DNA from: an uncultured Algibacter sp.
Lineage (GTDB): Bacteria > Bacteroidota > Bacteroidia > Flavobacteriales > Flavobacteriaceae
Direction of reading: 5' to 3'
Length of the DNA stretch: 64,000 nt
Assembly (NCBI GenBank): GCA_947499935.1
Contig: CANMQH010000007.1
Span: 121,347 to 185,346 of the forward strand
Part shown: positions 43,955-53,212 of the stretch, one piece after another
How positions within the stretch are numbered: position 1 is the stretch's first letter
How the letters are laid out: every line of letters begins with the position of its first letter
Notes under the pieces: model-generated
What the model saw: only the letters and a program-made list of their open reading frames with translations
What the model was told of the DNA's origin: nothing
The model's database searches: none
Program-made: the position numbers and the translations under genes

Positions 43955-44164
43955 TAGCGTTTACTCATTCGGGAGCGAACTGGGACAGGTTTGTCTCCAA
44001 ATAAATTTGTTAATGAAGTAAAATTGCAATATGCTAGACGCTTACTTACAAATAATAATGAAATTTCATTAAAGGAATTATCTCATAAATTGGGTTTTAA
44101 ACAACCTCAGTACTTTTCAAAATTATATCAGAAACGATTTGGTAAAAAGCCATCAGAGTTTTGA
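43955..44164 (+). pseudogene. AraC-type HTH remnant (C-terminal end only)
   Basis: In frame with the TGA at 44162-44164, an open stretch of about 69 codons reads ...RTGTGLSPNKFVNEVKLQYA, then RRLLTNNNEISLKELSHKLG, FKQPQYFSKLYQKRFGKKPS, EF. This is the second helix-turn-helix of an AraC/XylS-type regulator, as at the end of flavobacterial hybrid two-component sensors. There is no start codon in the frame, and a TAG closes it at 43952-43954; the rest of such a gene (over 1000 residues in hybrid sensors) is absent. It is therefore a broken leftover. 44165-44392 is AT-rich without other signals. Confidence 0.75.
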
Positions 44165-44392
44165 TTTGTTAATTTAAACAAATGAGAAGAAGTAGAATGA
44201 TAACTCATTAAAAGAGAAATCTATTGCATATTACAAATTCAATAATTATTGAATTATGATTAAAACACTAAAATATAAGACTTATACATAAAATTAACAT
44301 GCTATAAATTATATGATGTCCCATTATTTTTAAAAGACTAATCTAAAGAAATTCCATAACAACTTTTGTATTTTAGCAACAAACTAATGCAT

Positions 44393-46021
44393 ATGGATAT
44401 CAACTTCAATAAAAACGAAGATCATAACAAACTATTACTCTCCGAATTAAAGAAAAAACAAGCAAAAGTTAACCTTGGTGGTGGAAAACGTAAAATTGAA
44501 AAACTCCATAGCAAAGGTAAAATGACGGCTAGAGAGCGAATTGATTATGTTTTGGATACTAAATCCAAAGCTATTGAAATAGCTACGTTTGCTGGAGATG
44601 ATATGTATGAAGCCCACGGCGGTTGCCCTTCTGGTGGTGTGGTTGTTAAAATAGGGTACATAAAAGGCAAACAATGTATTGTGGTTGCTAACGATGCTAC
44701 TGTAAAAGCTGGCGCATGGTTTCCTATTACTGGTAAAAAGAATTTACGTGCTCAAGAAATTGCTATTGAGAATAAATTACCTATAATATACCTGGTAGAT
44801 TCTGCGGGTGTTTACCTCCCACTTCAAGATGAAATTTTTCCAGACAAAGAGCATTTTGGGCGTATATTTAGAAACAACGCTATAATGAGCAGTATGGGCA
44901 TTACCCAAATTTCTGCCGTTATGGGTAGCTGTGTCGCTGGCGGTGCGTACTTACCTATTATGAGTGATGAAGCATTAATTGTGGATAAAACAGGAAGTAT
45001 ATTTCTAGCAGGAAGTTATTTGGTTAAAGCGGCTATCGGCGAGCTTATTGATAACGAAACGCTAGGCGGTGCTACCACGCATTGTGAGATTAGTGGTGTT
45101 ACAGATTACAAGGCTAAAGATGATAAAGATGCCTTAGACACCATAAAAAACATCATAGATAAAATTGGTGATTATGACAAAGCTGGCTTTAACCGAAATG
45201 AAGCCCATAAACCAAAGGAAAACCCAAAAGATATTTTTGGTATACTGCCTAAGTCTAGAGCAGATCAGTACGATATGTACGAAATTATAAAACGCCTGGT
45301 TGATAATTCTGAATTTGATGAATACAAAGCAGGCTACGGGCAAACCATTATAACCGCTTATGCAAGAATTGATGGCTGGGCCGTTGGTATTGTAGCTAAT
45401 CAACGAAAATTAGTAAAAACAAAACAAGGAGAAATGCAATTTGGTGGTGTTATTTACAACGATTCTGCCGATAAAGCCACACGTTTTATTGCCAATTGCA
45501 ATCAGAAAAAAATCCCGTTAGTATTTTTGCAAGATGTTACGGGCTTTATGGTTGGTAGTAAAAGTGAGCATTCTGGTATTATAAAAGATGGGGCTAAAAT
45601 GGTTAATGCAGTAAGCAATTCTGTGGTACCAAAATTCACCATTATTATTGGTAATAGCTATGGTGCTGGTAATTATGCCATGTGTGGGAAAGCTTACGAC
45701 CCAAGATTAATTGTCGCTTGGCCAAGTGCAGAACTCGCTGTTATGAGCGGTAAATCTGCCGCTAAGGTTTTACTTCAAATAGAAAAAGCATCTTTAGAAA
45801 AACAGGGCGAAAAAATCACACCCGAAAAAGAAGCTGAACTTTTTAATAAAATTAAAGACCGATACGATAAGCAAGTATCACCATATTATGCAGCATCACG
45901 AATTTGGACTGATGGTGTTATAAACCCTTTAGAAACGCGAACATGGATAAGCATGGGTATAGAAGCGGCCAACCACGCGCCTATAGAAAAACCTTTTAAT
46001 TTAGGAATTTTACAAGTTTGA
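44393..46021 (+). CDS. acyl-CoA carboxylase, carboxyltransferase (beta) subunit
   Basis: A 542-residue biotin-dependent carboxyltransferase, most like methylcrotonyl-CoA carboxylase beta (leucine catabolism); propionyl-CoA carboxylase is the alternative. I start it at the ATG at 44393 (MDINFNKNEDHN); the longer frame begins with TTG at 44366, where the sequence looks like promoter (TATTTTAG). Seen: two crotonase-like halves with GGKRKIEKLHSKGKMTARERI near 30-50, HGGCPSGGVV, SAVMGSCVAGGAYLP and, in the second half, QDVTGFMVGSKSEHSGIIKDGAKM and GNSYGAGNYAMCGKAYDPR. The biotin carboxylase/biotin carrier subunit and acyl-CoA dehydrogenase that often flank it are absent here. It converges with the ebo cluster, 3 bases apart. 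Confidence 0.9.
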   Translation: MDINFNKNEDHNKLLLSELKKKQAKVNLGGGKRKIEKLHSKGKMTARERIDYVLDTKSKAIEIATFAGDDMYEAHGGCPSGGVVVKIGYIKGKQCIVVANDATVKAGAWFPITGKKNLRAQEIAIENKLPIIYLVDSAGVYLPLQDEIFPDKEHFGRIFRNNAIMSSMGITQISAVMGSCVAGGAYLPIMSDEALIVDKTGSIFLAGSYLVKAAIGELIDNETLGGATTHCEISGVTDYKAKDDKDALDTIKNIIDKIGDYDKAGFNRNEAHKPKENPKDIFGILPKSRADQYDMYEIIKRLVDNSEFDEYKAGYGQTIITAYARIDGWAVGIVANQRKLVKTKQGEMQFGGVIYNDSADKATRFIANCNQKKIPLVFLQDVTGFMVGSKSEHSGIIKDGAKMVNAVSNSVVPKFTIIIGNSYGAGNYAMCGKAYDPRLIVAWPSAELAVMSGKSAAKVLLQIEKASLEKQGEKITPEKEAELFNKIKDRYDKQVSPYYAASRIWTDGVINPLETRTWISMGIEAANHAPIEKPFNLGILQV

Positions 46022-46024
46022 TAG

Positions 46025-47404
46025 CTATAAATCGCTAAAAATATGATTCATAATAATTTGGCAAACATCGGTGGCTTCAATACTTGATGTTGATTCATTG
46101 TCACTGTTTTTGGACTGAACCAACAACGGATGGTAGGCTTCATCAACATTAATGGCACCGTGAGAACCTTTAACTAATTTTGCATCCATTGGTATAACGT
46201 CTAGCATCGTCCTAAAGCCTAATTTCTTTTTAAAGAGTTTAAATGCTATTCTGGTAAGCATTAATTTTTTCTTAGGATCGATAAATAATTCTGCTGGATC
46301 GTAACCTGGCTTTTTATGAATATCTACATTTCTAGCAAAATCTGGTGCTTTCTTATCATCTAACCAATAATAATACGTAAACCAATACGCTGGTTTTGCT
46401 ACAATTACTAAATCTCCAGATCGTTCATGATTTATATGATATTGCGATTGATTATGAGCATCTAATACTAAATCTATTTCTGGGCAATTGTTAAGTAAGG
46501 ATTTAATAGTTTCAACGTTACTTTTATCATTAATATAAATATGGGCTATTTGGTGATCCGCCATGGCAAAAGCAGGACTTATTCCTGCATCCAACAATTC
46601 TAATCCATTTTCTTCCCGAATTTTAATATAACCGTGTTCTCTTAATAGACGATTGATATGAAACGGAGCTTTTACAGGATTTATACCGTATTCTGATAAC
46701 AAAATAACCTTAACACCTTTATCTTCATAAAACGTAATGAGGTCTTTACAAACATCATCCAGTTCTTTTAAATCCTTTAGAATAATTGATTCATTATCAT
46801 ATTTTTGTAACACATAATCCATGTGCGGTAAATACACCAATTGCAGAGTAGGCTCATGCCAGTTATGTACTAGTTTTGATGCTTCTGCAATCCATTTTGT
46901 TGATTTTATTGATGTATTAGGTCCCCAAAAATTAAACAAAGGAAAAGTTCCTAACTCCGTTTGTAATTTATCACGTAAATGTTCTGGTTTTGAGTAACAA
47001 TCTGGTTTTTTTTGACCATCTGCTCTGTATTGCGGTCTGGGTGTTACATTAAAATCTGAATTAGAATACATATTATACCACCAAAACATGTTAGAGCATG
47101 TAAATTCGGGATTAATAGCTTTGGCCATATCCCATATTTTTGGAGCTTCAACCAAATGGTTAGATTGCCGCCATAATTTAACTTCACATTCGTCTTTAAA
47201 ATACCAACCATTAGCAACAATACCATGGTCTTTTGGCCATTTTCCTGTTAGATATGTAGATTGAACAGCACAAGTTACAGCAGGTAACACAGGTTTTATT
47301 TTTGATATTTGATTTTTCTTAATCCATTGCGTTAAAAACAAATCTTTATGCTTTAATAATGAACTCGATAAACCAACAATATCAATAACAACGGTTTGAT
47401 TCAT
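46025..47404 (-). CDS. alkaline phosphatase-like nucleotide pyrophosphatase/phosphodiesterase, last gene of the ebo cluster
   Basis: A 459-residue metalloenzyme of the alkaline phosphatase superfamily, NPP-like. Seen: N-terminal metal Asp VVIDIVGLSS, the nucleophile Thr in PAVTCAVQSTYLTG near 40-53 followed by WPKDHGIVANGW, metal ligands LPHMDYVLQKYD near 195-206, the DHQIAHIY pair near 283-290 and GSHGAINVDEAYHP near 425-438. No signal peptide. In ebo clusters the gene in this place is a conserved phosphatase-like protein (often called EboF). It is 11 bases after eboE. Substrate unknown; hydrolysis of a phosphorylated or nucleotide-linked ebo metabolite is the natural guess. Confidence 0.82.
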   Translation of the reverse strand: MNQTVVIDIVGLSSSLLKHKDLFLTQWIKKNQISKIKPVLPAVTCAVQSTYLTGKWPKDHGIVANGWYFKDECEVKLWRQSNHLVEAPKIWDMAKAINPEFTCSNMFWWYNMYSNSDFNVTPRPQYRADGQKKPDCYSKPEHLRDKLQTELGTFPLFNFWGPNTSIKSTKWIAEASKLVHNWHEPTLQLVYLPHMDYVLQKYDNESIILKDLKELDDVCKDLITFYEDKGVKVILLSEYGINPVKAPFHINRLLREHGYIKIREENGLELLDAGISPAFAMADHQIAHIYINDKSNVETIKSLLNNCPEIDLVLDAHNQSQYHINHERSGDLVIVAKPAYWFTYYYWLDDKKAPDFARNVDIHKKPGYDPAELFIDPKKKLMLTRIAFKLFKKKLGFRTMLDVIPMDAKLVKGSHGAINVDEAYHPLLVQSKNSDNESTSSIEATDVCQIIMNHIFSDL

Positions 47405-47415
47405 GTTTTAAATAC

Positions 47416-48627
47416 TTAATTTGATAATTGTTGCTTTACCCATTCTAATTCGCGCACTATAGAGCTACCAATATCGGTTTGTAAATAATCTGGAAGCACA
47501 GACCATGTATAGGTTTCTACTTCTAGATGATTGCTATATTTTTGTTTTTTCCAGAGTTTTAGAGCATCAATAATATCATCTTGAGTAGATTCTAATACTT
47601 TAAAATCTGAGACAAAAATTGGCACATGAAAATGGGTTCTAATTTCTTCAAAATCATCATTATTCATGGCAACCAAACCTTCTGATAAATCTGAAAAGTG
47701 AAGCAATTTACCATCCTTTAACCTAACTATAGATTGATGCAAATAGGAAGGTTCATCAAATTGTTGTAAGCATGATTGTTGATCATTAACTGAGACTACA
47801 TTAGATTTTTTGCACTTAATGGCCGCACTAATTTGAATTTTACCAATCTTTATGCCTTCGTTTTGTAACGCAGATATAACAAACTCTGGTGCCTCATAAG
47901 CTAAAGCAAAATGGCAAACATCGTAACAAACTTGTATGTGATTTAATATTTTAGTTTTGGCTTCATTAACATTACATCTTAATGTATCGGTAATCAATAA
48001 AACGCCTTCTGTAAAGAGAAAATCATTATAAAAATCTATAACCTCTTGCGTGTTTTCTAAAAACCCATCGGGTTCTGGCTCTAAATCTAGATGCAATAAT
48101 TTACCCGTAGATTTATGTATCTCTACTAATTGTAATACGATTTGCATTAAAGCATTACAGGCTTTTTGCTTAACGTTTTTTAATTCCGTTTCGGACTTAA
48201 ACCAGTATTTATAAGATATTGGCGAGGTAGAAACACTACCTTCTTGACCTTCTGGAAGTAAATAAGCCAAAATGCGCATTAAATCTTTAGTGTAATCTAA
48301 TCGTGCTTTTGTGGTCCAATCTGGTGTATGTACTTGATCTTTAATAACAGTGTTATGAAAATCGCCATATGGAAATCCATTAATAGTAAACACATATAAA
48401 TTCTCGCTATCTAACCAGGTTTTAAAATCTACAAGGTTATTGTCTTGAAGTAAAACGGATGCACTTTTTTGAGATAATCGCAACCCAATTCCAAAAGGTT
48501 TATTAGGCGTTAATCTTTCTTTAATATTAACCGTGTACTCTTTTAAACTATTAAAAACGGCTTCCCATGTTTCTCCGGGATGAATATTTGTACAATATGT
48601 AAGATGTGCTTGATTGGAAATTAGCAT
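47416..48627 (-). CDS. eboE: metabolite traffic protein EboE (TIM-barrel)
   Basis: A 403-residue protein of the xylose isomerase-like TIM-barrel family. N-terminus LTYCTNIHPGETW with metal-ligand type His, the LHLDLEPEPDGFLENT stretch near 172-187 (Glu/Asp ligands), CYDVCHFALAYEAPE near 238-252, and a C-terminal LETYTWSVLPDYL. This set of motifs is that of EboE. Its ATG overlaps the eboD stop by one base (TAATG). The reaction is unknown; isomerisation or epimerisation of a cyclitol-like compound is plausible because of the fold. Confidence 0.88.
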   Translation of the reverse strand: MLISNQAHLTYCTNIHPGETWEAVFNSLKEYTVNIKERLTPNKPFGIGLRLSQKSASVLLQDNNLVDFKTWLDSENLYVFTINGFPYGDFHNTVIKDQVHTPDWTTKARLDYTKDLMRILAYLLPEGQEGSVSTSPISYKYWFKSETELKNVKQKACNALMQIVLQLVEIHKSTGKLLHLDLEPEPDGFLENTQEVIDFYNDFLFTEGVLLITDTLRCNVNEAKTKILNHIQVCYDVCHFALAYEAPEFVISALQNEGIKIGKIQISAAIKCKKSNVVSVNDQQSCLQQFDEPSYLHQSIVRLKDGKLLHFSDLSEGLVAMNNDDFEEIRTHFHVPIFVSDFKVLESTQDDIIDALKLWKKQKYSNHLEVETYTWSVLPDYLQTDIGSSIVRELEWVKQQLSN

Positions 48628-49787
48628 TATTTTCTAGAGTTTTGACTCGAATATGTATTCATAAATTCTATGGATAACAATACTAAATCCTTATCCATTT
48701 CGTAGACTTCTATTCCCGAACCTAAAGATTCTAAAAGCATGATGGTTAATTTACCTCCTAAATGTTCTCTAAATTCCTCTAAACCTTTGATAATATCTTT
48801 ATTCAGTTTATGATGAGAAATATGAAATCCTAAATTTAAAATACAATCTAATATTCTATTTAACTCTGGTTGGCCTAAATAGCCTTTTAGATGCGCATAT
48901 GTACTATCTAAAGCAATACCAATGGCTACGGCTTCTCCATGGCGTAATTCATATTGGGTTAATTGCTCTAGTTTATGTGCTGCCCAATGTCCAAAATCTA
49001 AAGGTCTTGATGATCCCTGCTCAAAAGCATCTCCAGAGTTTTGAATATGTTTCATGTGTAAATCGGCACAACGGTATATCAATTCGTTCATAACCCTTTT
49101 GTCTCTAGAATTAAGAGCTTCGACATGATTTTCTATCCAATTAAAGAAATCATAATCTTTTATTAAAGCCACTTTTATGGCTTCGGATATACCAGAACGC
49201 CAATCTCGGTCATCTAGCGTTGTTAAAAATTCATCATCATTAATTACGGCATAAGGCACAGCAAAACTTCCTGCAAAGTTTTTCTTTTTAAAATAATTTA
49301 TACCATTTTTAACGCCAATTCCAGAATCGTTTTGAGACAAAACCGTTGTAGGAATACGTATTAAGCGAACGCCTCTATGTGCTACAGCTGCCGCAAAACC
49401 TACAGCATCTAAAACAGCACCACCTCCAATACCTATTACATAAGAATGGCGGTCTATACCATAATCGTTAATTTGCTGTAAAATGGTTTTTATAAAAGAC
49501 TCATCGTTTTTAGACTCCTCCCCACCTACTATTTCTAGTATGGGGCCACAAAGTTCAATACGTTCTTTATAAGCTTCAAAATAGTCTTTAATATCCTTTT
49601 TTAATGTTTTGTGGGCGGTAACAACTTCTTGATCAACAATTATTATCGCTTTACTTTTTGTAATAGCATCAACAGATAAAACATTTAAAAGACATGAATT
49701 ATCTTGATGGAACACATGACTAGAAAAGATAAGATCAAAGTTAAAATTAACTTGAAAGGACTGTTTTATAATTTTTGTCTGACTCAT
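48627..49787 (-). CDS. eboD: 3-dehydroquinate synthase-like sugar-phosphate cyclase EboD
   Basis: A 386-residue member of the dehydroquinate synthase superfamily: NAD loop VIGIGGGAVLDAVGFAAAVAHRG near 133-155, RIPTTVLSQNDSGIGVKNGINYF near 161-183, and zinc ligands Glu in SGISEAIKVALIKD, His in RHGEAVAIGI and His in GHWAAHKLE. The enzyme closes sugar phosphates into cyclitols, as in 2-epi-5-epi-valiolone or dehydroquinate synthesis. Being in an ebo cluster, it is EboD and not the shikimate-pathway AroB. Coupled to eboE by a 1-base overlap, 2 bases after eboC. Confidence 0.9.
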   Translation of the reverse strand: MSQTKIIKQSFQVNFNFDLIFSSHVFHQDNSCLLNVLSVDAITKSKAIIIVDQEVVTAHKTLKKDIKDYFEAYKERIELCGPILEIVGGEESKNDESFIKTILQQINDYGIDRHSYVIGIGGGAVLDAVGFAAAVAHRGVRLIRIPTTVLSQNDSGIGVKNGINYFKKKNFAGSFAVPYAVINDDEFLTTLDDRDWRSGISEAIKVALIKDYDFFNWIENHVEALNSRDKRVMNELIYRCADLHMKHIQNSGDAFEQGSSRPLDFGHWAAHKLEQLTQYELRHGEAVAIGIALDSTYAHLKGYLGQPELNRILDCILNLGFHISHHKLNKDIIKGLEEFREHLGGKLTIMLLESLGSGIEVYEMDKDLVLLSIEFMNTYSSQNSRK

Positions 49788-49789
49788 TA

Positions 49790-50698
49790 TTAAGTGACTG
49801 GGAATTTTTTTGATAAAAATAAGGAAATAGGCAATAAACCAAGTACTAATAACGCTAAATATACGGAACTAAACCCAGCTACATAACTTGCATTAAGTGG
49901 TATTAAAGACAAAACACCTATTTTAACAGCCTTCATTATTAATTTGGGTTGGTTTTTTACAATAGCATTTATTTTTGCATAAAGGTTGACACCGTACCAA
50001 AATAAAATAAATATTAAAGCCGTTTTAATCGAAAAATTAAAATGATTTGATATCATCCAAAAGCCTAATACAATACTAGCATCTAAAAGCATAGCTAAAC
50101 CAATAGCTAACTTATTTTTACCTTTAGTTTCTTTTTGAGCTGTTAGCGTAATTGCCGAAATAAAAAGTATAGGTAATACGGCTATTACATAATATTTTAG
50201 TTCTAAAGGCGTAACAATACTCATCCCTAATATAAGATTAAGTCCTCTACAAAGCCCCATATTTATAGGCCCTAAAAATGTATTGTGCTTTCCGTATTTA
50301 TCATAAAGTAACGCAGAACTCATAACTGCTACAGCAATAAATCCACTAAAAATAGAGACTAAAAAGGCCAACACTATGGCTATTGAGAAAAGGCTTATAC
50401 CTAATGTATTTACTTGCCTTAAACTAAGTCTTCCGCTAGGAATAACGCGCTCTGGTCTATTAATTTTATCGTTTTCAAAATCAAAAATATCATTGTAGAC
50501 AATACCGCCGGCATATAATCCTGCGGTTGCTAAACAAAGTAATATGATTTTTAAAATATTAAGCTCATTAAATATATCTGAGTTAAAATAGCCTGATATA
50601 GCAATACCAGCGATAATATCTGAAACTGCTGTAATAACATTAGCAGGTCTTACAATTAATAACCATGCATTTTTTTTCATGCTATGCTTTTTTGTCAT
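49790..50698 (-). CDS. eboC: UbiA-like prenyltransferase EboC
   Basis: A 302-residue integral membrane protein with about eight helices. The first Asp-rich motif NDIFDFENDKINRPERVIPS near 66-85 (NDxxDxxxD) binds the prenyl diphosphate through Mg; the second acidic site is not obvious (DASIVLGF near 206). UbiA enzymes attach an isoprenoid chain to an aromatic or cyclic acceptor. The start may be residue 1 (50698, overlapping eboB by 17 bases) or Met 7 (50680, 1 base after its stop). Confidence 0.9.
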   Translation of the reverse strand: MTKKHSMKKNAWLLIVRPANVITAVSDIIAGIAISGYFNSDIFNELNILKIILLCLATAGLYAGGIVYNDIFDFENDKINRPERVIPSGRLSLRQVNTLGISLFSIAIVLAFLVSIFSGFIAVAVMSSALLYDKYGKHNTFLGPINMGLCRGLNLILGMSIVTPLELKYYVIAVLPILFISAITLTAQKETKGKNKLAIGLAMLLDASIVLGFWMISNHFNFSIKTALIFILFWYGVNLYAKINAIVKNQPKLIMKAVKIGVLSLIPLNASYVAGFSSVYLALLVLGLLPISLFLSKKFPVT

Positions 50699-51587
50699 TC
50701 TTAAAGCTAATTGTTTTAGCTTCTTGACCTCTTAAAACGGTATTACCTTGATGTAAATCTGATTGATTGATGGTTGTTTCTTTAACCCAATCCGATTCGT
50801 TAAATTGTCCGCTTTGCCCATAAATTGAAAGCGCATTTTGGTAACATGTTAAACGAATATCGTCTTCTGCAACACCATGCTTACGCATAAGTGCAGCCGT
50901 TTTGGGTACAGACAAAGGATCACTTACACCCCAATCTGCAGAGCTGTCTACTATAATTTTTTCTGAGCCATAAGTTTGTACAATAGATACCATACGTTTT
51001 TTACTCATTTTTGTTTTTGGATAAATGGTAAAAGCAGCCCAATAACCGCGGTCTCTAACCCATTTTACAGTTTCTTCGTTATTATGGTCTATAACAACTT
51101 TGTTTGGAGATATACCGTGTTCTTCAATAACATCCATAGTCCTTATAGTGCCATTTTTTTTATCTCGATGTGGCGTATGAATCATTACAGGTAAATCAAA
51201 ATCTTTAGCCAATTCTAATTGTAATCTAAAATACTTATCCTCGGTAGCTGTTTGGTCATCATAACCTATTTCACCTACAGCAACAACACCTTCTTTAGCT
51301 AAAAATTCTGGTAAAATTTCCATAACCTGTTCTGCAAGAGGTGCATTATTAGCTTCTTTTGAATTTAAACCAATAGTGCAGTAATGTTTTATACCAAATT
51401 GAGATGCTCTAAAACGCTCCCACCCTACTAGCGTACTAAAATAATCTTTAAACGAACCCACATTAGTTCGCGCTTGCCCAAACCAAAAAGCAGGCTCTAT
51501 AACAGCGACAACGCCTGCTTTTTGCATTTTTTGGTAATCATCTGTGGTTCTAGAAACCATGTGTATGTGTGGGTCTATGTATTGCAT
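50682..51587 (-). CDS. eboB: TatD family metal-dependent hydrolase EboB
   Basis: A 301-residue amidohydrolase-fold protein starting MQYIDPHIHMVSRTTDDYQKM (His-x-His metal site at residues 7 and 9), with a Glu ligand in VAVGEIGYDD near 98, His in MIHTPHRDKK near 138 and HNNEETVKWVRDRG near 160, and Asp in VDSSADWGVSDP near 215. TatD relatives act as DNases or hydrolases; the ebo version has an unknown substrate. It follows eboA by 12 bases. Confidence 0.9.
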   Translation of the reverse strand: MQYIDPHIHMVSRTTDDYQKMQKAGVVAVIEPAFWFGQARTNVGSFKDYFSTLVGWERFRASQFGIKHYCTIGLNSKEANNAPLAEQVMEILPEFLAKEGVVAVGEIGYDDQTATEDKYFRLQLELAKDFDLPVMIHTPHRDKKNGTIRTMDVIEEHGISPNKVVIDHNNEETVKWVRDRGYWAAFTIYPKTKMSKKRMVSIVQTYGSEKIIVDSSADWGVSDPLSVPKTAALMRKHGVAEDDIRLTCYQNALSIYGQSGQFNESDWVKETTINQSDLHQGNTVLRGQEAKTISFKNDKKA

Positions 51588-51599
51588 ATTATTTTGTCT

Positions 51600-52403
51600 T
51601 TAATGTTCTTTTCCTATAGTATTCCAATATTGGGGTGATGCGCTATTGTTAGATTCTAAAATCTTATGCATCACTTCTTTTTCTATGCCTTCAAACTGCT
51701 TTTTAGAACAAAGCACTTTAATATCATCTCTTAAATACCCATCTATCATGCGCCATATTTCTAACGAGACCTGCCTGCCTGCTGCCCAACGTTCTTTCAC
51801 ATAATCTTGTAGCATATTGGCAAGGTTTTCATTTTTACGAGTATCAATATTTTGGATATTATATATTTTTCTATCCATAAAAAATGATTTCAAAATAAGT
51901 TGATTCCATTCATTATCATCTAGATAACTAGAAGCAAATGGATTTCCTGAGGCTATAGCATCAAATACGTTCACCATATTAGTACGTATACCTTCAGCAA
52001 CTTGAGATTTAAACTCTGATGCATTTTGTAAAAGATACAAGTTTTTGTACAAGCTAACCTGTTCTTTCATTTCGGCAATTTCAAAAAAAGAGGTTAGTAC
52101 CGCTTTATTTACAGAAATAGGTAAATCTATCATTAATAAAGCTCTAGCAATATCCTGCTTATTCCATGTTGTTTTGCTAAACCCTGGGTAAATATGTTCT
52201 AAGGTTTCTATTTCTTCATTATTACAAATTATAGTTTTGTTTTCAATAAACCGAGATACTAAACTAAAAAAAACATTGAATTTACTTGATGTTTCAATTT
52301 GAGATACAATAGCAATCTTTGATGATAACCACATCAACTCTATGGTTGTAAATTGTGCGTTAAAAATTGTTTTAAATTGGTCTTGTTTTTTTTCTGAAAC
52401 CAT
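51600..52403 (-). CDS. eboA: EboA domain protein
   Basis: A 267-residue, mostly helical soluble protein without signal peptide. N-terminal FNAQFTTIELMWLSSKIAIVSQIETSS and ASGNPFASSYLDDNEWNQLILKSFFMDRKIYNIQNID near 150-185 are of the EboA type. No catalytic motif is known to me. It begins the ebo cluster proper; 44 bases upstream is the TMEM220-like gene, probably the first gene of the transcript. Confidence 0.85.
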   Translation of the reverse strand: MVSEKKQDQFKTIFNAQFTTIELMWLSSKIAIVSQIETSSKFNVFFSLVSRFIENKTIICNNEEIETLEHIYPGFSKTTWNKQDIARALLMIDLPISVNKAVLTSFFEIAEMKEQVSLYKNLYLLQNASEFKSQVAEGIRTNMVNVFDAIASGNPFASSYLDDNEWNQLILKSFFMDRKIYNIQNIDTRKNENLANMLQDYVKERWAAGRQVSLEIWRMIDGYLRDDIKVLCSKKQFEGIEKEVMHKILESNNSASPQYWNTIGKEH

Positions 52404-52447
52404 AAAATAGATAAAATAAGAAATCGAACTATAAAAGTTATTTAAAT

Positions 52448-52816
52448 TTAGTTGTGCAATTTAGACTTTTTAAGCTGATAAAAAATAGCCAGCGAAGCCA
52501 ATAATAGCCCTAAAAATTCACGAGAGCCTTCTAAATATGGTTTTTCGTAAACCATTTCGCCAAAAATAGCTTCTTTATGATCCGTTTGTAAATAGGTTAT
52601 AAATAGTGAAAAATGAAAAACAGCATAAGCTAATAGCCCAATTACAAGCCCTATTAAAACTATTTTAGGTAACAGTTTGTAATTTGAATATAAACAGACT
52701 CCACCAATAATAAGATATAATGGAAACCAAATTACAGCATCGGGATCGTTAAGTTGCAAAAAAGCAAATACAACAAAAATAATACAGAGTATGATATTAA
52801 TTACCTTTCTAGACAT
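52448..52816 (-). CDS. transmembrane 220 (TMEM220) family protein
   Basis: A 122-residue membrane protein with four hydrophobic segments (about 5-20, 26-43, 48-70 and 100-117). The text starting VINIILCIIFVVFAFLQLNDPDAVIWFPLYL (quoted in part: FLQLNDPDAVIWFPLY) is the TMEM220 signature. Function unknown. Its place just upstream of eboA on the same strand suggests cotranscription with the ebo genes. Confidence 0.85.
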   Translation of the reverse strand: MSRKVINIILCIIFVVFAFLQLNDPDAVIWFPLYLIIGGVCLYSNYKLLPKIVLIGLVIGLLAYAVFHFSLFITYLQTDHKEAIFGEMVYEKPYLEGSREFLGLLLASLAIFYQLKKSKLHN

Positions 52817-53212
52817 TATAGCTATAATTTTAATTTAAGATTCTAAAGTATAATTAATTTCTGTTTTTTTGAACAAAAATTTTAAACGTCTTGGTAAAAT
52901 TAGACAAATTTTAATTCATACCATTATGAATCGTTGACCTTAATCTAAACTTACATTTACAATATAAAATATTTACACAATTATTTATTTAATACAAAAA
53001 ATAGATAAAGCGATTGATTTATAAATATTTAAGATGTTTTTTTATGATATTAACATTTTTATTTGCGGGATTAAAGAATACTTTTAAATTATTTTTTGAT
53101 GACATTATAAATGTTAATTGTATTTTAGATTTAAAATTATTACACATCCCTAACCAACTAAACCATTAGAAATTTTAATTCTATAAGCTTTATTTATTTC
53201 TACAATTTATAC
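52817..53212. other. 396-base divergent intergenic region
   Basis: Separates the TMEM220/ebo transcript from the plus-strand regulator. It is very AT-rich. A perfect 7-bp inverted repeat attcata-ccat-tatgaat lies at 52914-52931 and could be an operator. The best minus-strand -7 box is TACTTTAG near 52850 (seven of eight). No ORF or terminator. Confidence 0.45.

Noticed and set aside
43770..44392. A transposase remnant or insertion sequence
   Set aside because: The only recognisable coding text is an AraC-type HTH; no terminal inverted repeats or DDE/HUH motif were seen.
44366..44392. TTG start of the carboxylase beta subunit (551 residues)
   Set aside because: The region looks like promoter sequence (TATTTTAG) and the ATG at 44393 gives the usual length; I annotated the shorter form.
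49790..50698. eboC as UbiA of quinone synthesis or heme O synthase
   Set aside because: Its place in a complete ebo cluster makes EboC the better name; the first Asp-rich motif alone does not separate these.
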